6,639 bases of DNA, taken from an uncultured Maritalea sp. Its GTDB lineage: Bacteria > Pseudomonadota > Alphaproteobacteria > Rhizobiales > Devosiaceae. Below the pieces are notes generated by a model. The model made no database searches. It saw only the letters and a program-made list of their open reading frames with translations, and was not told the origin of the DNA. Where the stretch lies: the NCBI GenBank assembly GCA_913055925.1, contig CAJXLH010000156.1, positions 1 through 6,639 of the forward strand, given 5' to 3'. Shown here one piece after another: positions 4,636-6,639 of the stretch. A program made the position numbers and the translations under genes. Every line of letters starts with the position of its first letter. Position 1 is the stretch's first letter.

Positions 4636-6348
4636 ATGCTGAAACGTTTCTTTTCATACTACCTGCCGCACAAGCGGCTATTTTATCTCGATTTTGGATC
4701 AGCCATTGCCTCTGGCATTTTGGAACTCTTGTTCCCCATCGCCATTATGCTGTTCATCGATCAACTTTTGCCCAGCGGAAACTGGCCAATAATCACATTG
4801 GTTTCGCTCGGGCTTTTGGCCATTTACGTTATCAATACTGGCTTGATGGCCATCGTCTCCTATTGGGGGCACGCACTTGGCATTCGCATTGAAACAGACA
4901 TGCGAAACGCTGCATTTGACCATTTGCAAAAGCTGAGCTTTCGCTATTTCGACCACGCCAAAACAGGCAAACTGATCGCCCATGTCACAAAAGACCTGGA
5001 CGATATAGGCGAAGTTGCGCACCACGGCCCCGAAGACATTTTCATCGCGCTGATGACCTTTTTCACGGCGCTTGTGATCATGTTTTTCATCAACTGGAAA
5101 TTGGCCCTCATCACTGGCGCTGTCGCACCCATCATCACCTGGATGCTGGCAACCTATGGCACCGCCATGAGCAAGAACTTTCGTTCTCTGTTTGGGCAAA
5201 TTGGTGAGATCAACACCCGTATCGCTGAAAGCGTTGGCGGTATGCGGTTGGTCAAATCATTTGCCAACGAAAAGCACGAACGAAAGCTCTTTCGGCAAAC
5301 CACACAGCATTATAAAGATATCAAAATGAGCGCGTATAATTACCTCACCAAATCGTGGGTGATTTCTTATTTCTGCACGCGCTTCATGCAACTTGTGGTG
5401 ATGGTTGCTGGTGCCTATTTCGTGACAAAAGGTGAAGTCACCGCCGGGGAATTTGTTGGTTTTCTAATCATTGCCGGCATCTTCGTGAAGCCGATTGAAA
5501 AGCTCACCAACATGCTTGATTTCTACCCGCGCGGCATTGCCGGTTTTCGTCGGTTCACTGACCTATTGGACACAAAACCAGACATTGTGGATGCGCCAGA
5601 CGCCATCACAGCGAACAAGCTAAAGGGCGACATTGAGTATAAAAATGTCAGTTTCGCCTATGGCGAAAATGCGCGTGTGTTTAACGCACTCAATCTTTCG
5701 ATCGCCAGTGGCGAAACCGTTGCGTTGGTAGGGCCTTCCGGCTCCGGAAAATCGACAATTTGCGCATTATTGCCGCGCTTTTATGAAGTCGATAGCGGCG
5801 AGATCACGATTGACGGCACAAGCATTGGTGCATTTACGCAAAGCTCTTTGCGCGAGCAAATCGGTGTCGTGGCGCAGGATGTGTTCTTGTTTGCAGGCAC
5901 CGTGAAGGAAAACATCGCCTATGGCCGACTAGACGCCACTGACCAGGAAATCCGAAACGCCATCGAAAAAGCATCACTTGCCGAATTTGTGGACAATTTG
6001 GAGGACGGTTGGGACACACTAGTCGGCGAACGCGGCATTCGCCTCTCAGGTGGACAAAAGCAACGTCTGTCAATTGCTCGGATATTCCTCAAAAACCCGC
6101 CTATTTTGATCTTAGACGAGGCAACCTCTGCGCTCGATACCGCAACTGAGCGCCAAATCCAAAAGGCGTTGAAGGAGCTTTCCGTCGGGCGCACAACTTT
6201 GGTGGTTGCCCACCGATTGGCCACAATCCGCGATGCAGACCGGATTGTCGTTGTGACCCAAGAAGGCATTGTTGAGCAAGGAAGCCATACGCAATTGCTT
6301 GAGCAAGACGGCGCTTACGCGCAATTGCACGCGGCGCAGGCCAGCTAG
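4636..6348 (+). CDS. ABC exporter half-transporter (membrane domain fused to ATPase), MsbA/Sav1866-like
   Basis: This 570-residue inner-membrane protein is expected to dimerise and export a hydrophobic substrate (lipid or drug-like) using ATP. The substrate cannot be told from sequence. Residues about 1-300 form the type-1 exporter membrane domain with six helices. Examples are near 18-40, 50-75, 130-175 (two helices) and 240-290 (two helices), with long cytoplasmic extensions between. The nucleotide-binding domain has Walker A GPSGSGKST (366-374), Q-loop Gln414, signature LSGGQ (470-474), Walker B ILILDE with Asp494 and catalytic Glu495, and H-loop His526. All key residues are intact, so one half suffices for a homodimer. 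The frame extends upstream to a GTG at 4591, adding 15 residues, but that codon has no ribosome binding site. The ATG at 4636 starts a typical N-terminus (MLKRFFSYYLPHKR), though only a weak GGA precedes it. The acetyltransferase gene follows after 34 bp, probably on the same message. Confidence 0.93.
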   Translation: MLKRFFSYYLPHKRLFYLDFGSAIASGILELLFPIAIMLFIDQLLPSGNWPIITLVSLGLLAIYVINTGLMAIVSYWGHALGIRIETDMRNAAFDHLQKLSFRYFDHAKTGKLIAHVTKDLDDIGEVAHHGPEDIFIALMTFFTALVIMFFINWKLALITGAVAPIITWMLATYGTAMSKNFRSLFGQIGEINTRIAESVGGMRLVKSFANEKHERKLFRQTTQHYKDIKMSAYNYLTKSWVISYFCTRFMQLVVMVAGAYFVTKGEVTAGEFVGFLIIAGIFVKPIEKLTNMLDFYPRGIAGFRRFTDLLDTKPDIVDAPDAITANKLKGDIEYKNVSFAYGENARVFNALNLSIASGETVALVGPSGSGKSTICALLPRFYEVDSGEITIDGTSIGAFTQSSLREQIGVVAQDVFLFAGTVKENIAYGRLDATDQEIRNAIEKASLAEFVDNLEDGWDTLVGERGIRLSGGQKQRLSIARIFLKNPPILILDEATSALDTATERQIQKALKELSVGRTTLVVAHRLATIRDADRIVVVTQEGIVEQGSHTQLLEQDGAYAQLHAAQAS

Positions 6349-6382
6349 ATGTTGCAAGCTTTAATCAAGAAAGTGAAGTGAA

Positions 6383-6639
6383 ATGATCACATATAAAATA
6401 GGCTTTGATCAGATCGATTGGGACTCTTTGTTGAAGCTTTACACCCTAACAGACGGGGTTATCGGCTTGGCGAGAAAGAAAGAACACGAACGTATTCAAA
6501 GGGCATTTGCAAATAGCTACAAGATCGTGACCGCCTGGAAAGGGCAAGACATCGTCGGAGCAGGCCGGATGATTTCAGACGGTGAGTGCTATGGGTGGGT
6601 CCACGATGTGGCTGTCCATCCAGACTATCGTCGCCAAAA
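6383..6639 (+). CDS. GNAT-family N-acetyltransferase, N-terminal part; cut by right window edge
   Basis: Eighty-five codons are visible from the ATG at 6383. The opening helix-rich part is followed by a strand pair (KIVTAWKGQDIVGAGRMI, about 47-64). Next comes WVHDVAVHPDYRRQ (72-85), the conserved beta-4 strand and the beginning of the acetyl-CoA pyrophosphate loop. The family's (Q/R)xxGxG/A motif should begin right at the edge and is not covered. Such enzymes move an acetyl group from acetyl-CoA to an amine on a small molecule or protein; the substrate cannot be inferred here. The upstream AAGAAAGTGAAGTGA offers only a weak ribosome binding site. The gene lies 34 bp after the transporter stop with no terminator between, suggesting co-transcription. 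A link with the transporter, for example in drug resistance, would be speculation. Confidence 0.9.
   Translation, partial: MITYKIGFDQIDWDSLLKLYTLTDGVIGLARKKEHERIQRAFANSYKIVTAWKGQDIVGAGRMISDGECYGWVHDVAVHPDYRRQ

Noticed and set aside
2635..6639. Idea of a multi-gene defence island or new defence system
   Set aside because: Beyond the ordinary restriction pair, the neighbours are a standard ABC exporter and a GNAT enzyme with no defence-type motifs. Nothing in the window supports a larger system.

Overview
The window looks like ordinary chromosome of an alphaproteobacterium, perhaps a marine Hyphomicrobiales-type organism. This is an inference from protein flavour and moderate base composition; no rRNA or other marker gene is present to fix the taxon. 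I find seven genes, two of them cut by the window edges, and no tRNA, rRNA, CRISPR array or insertion sequence.

Left part (1-2634), all on the minus strand. A single-chain iron-sulfur L-serine ammonia-lyase (sdaA) starts at 983 and runs off the left edge. A short gap follows, holding a perfect 13-bp-stem intrinsic terminator that ends the next transcription unit. That unit is a two-gene arsR-arsP operon: an ArsR-type repressor with a vicinal Cys-Cys pair near its C-terminus, overlapping by 8 bp the start of an ArsP/DUF318-type permease with a membrane CSC motif. A perfect 9-10-9 inverted repeat directly upstream of arsR is the best operator candidate. The set reads as a small arsenical-sensing and efflux module, probably for trivalent organoarsenicals.

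Middle part (2635-4438), minus strand. This is a compact type II restriction-modification operon. A PD-(D/E)XK endonuclease resembling the ApaLI family comes first and overlaps by 23 bp a beta-class amino-methyltransferase with a C-terminal extension. The block is locally AT-richer than its neighbours, has no visible controller gene, and has no visible terminator before arsR. It is the most likely horizontally acquired piece.

Right part (4439-6639), plus strand. A gap of roughly 200 bp separates the divergent endonuclease gene from a complete half-transporter ABC exporter with all nucleotide-binding motifs. After 34 bp a GNAT acetyltransferase begins and is cut by the right edge.

Nothing here is clearly a wholly new system. 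The points most worth a second look are the Cys-pair ArsR with its operator and permease partner, and the apparently degenerate nuclease-like tail on the methyltransferase.
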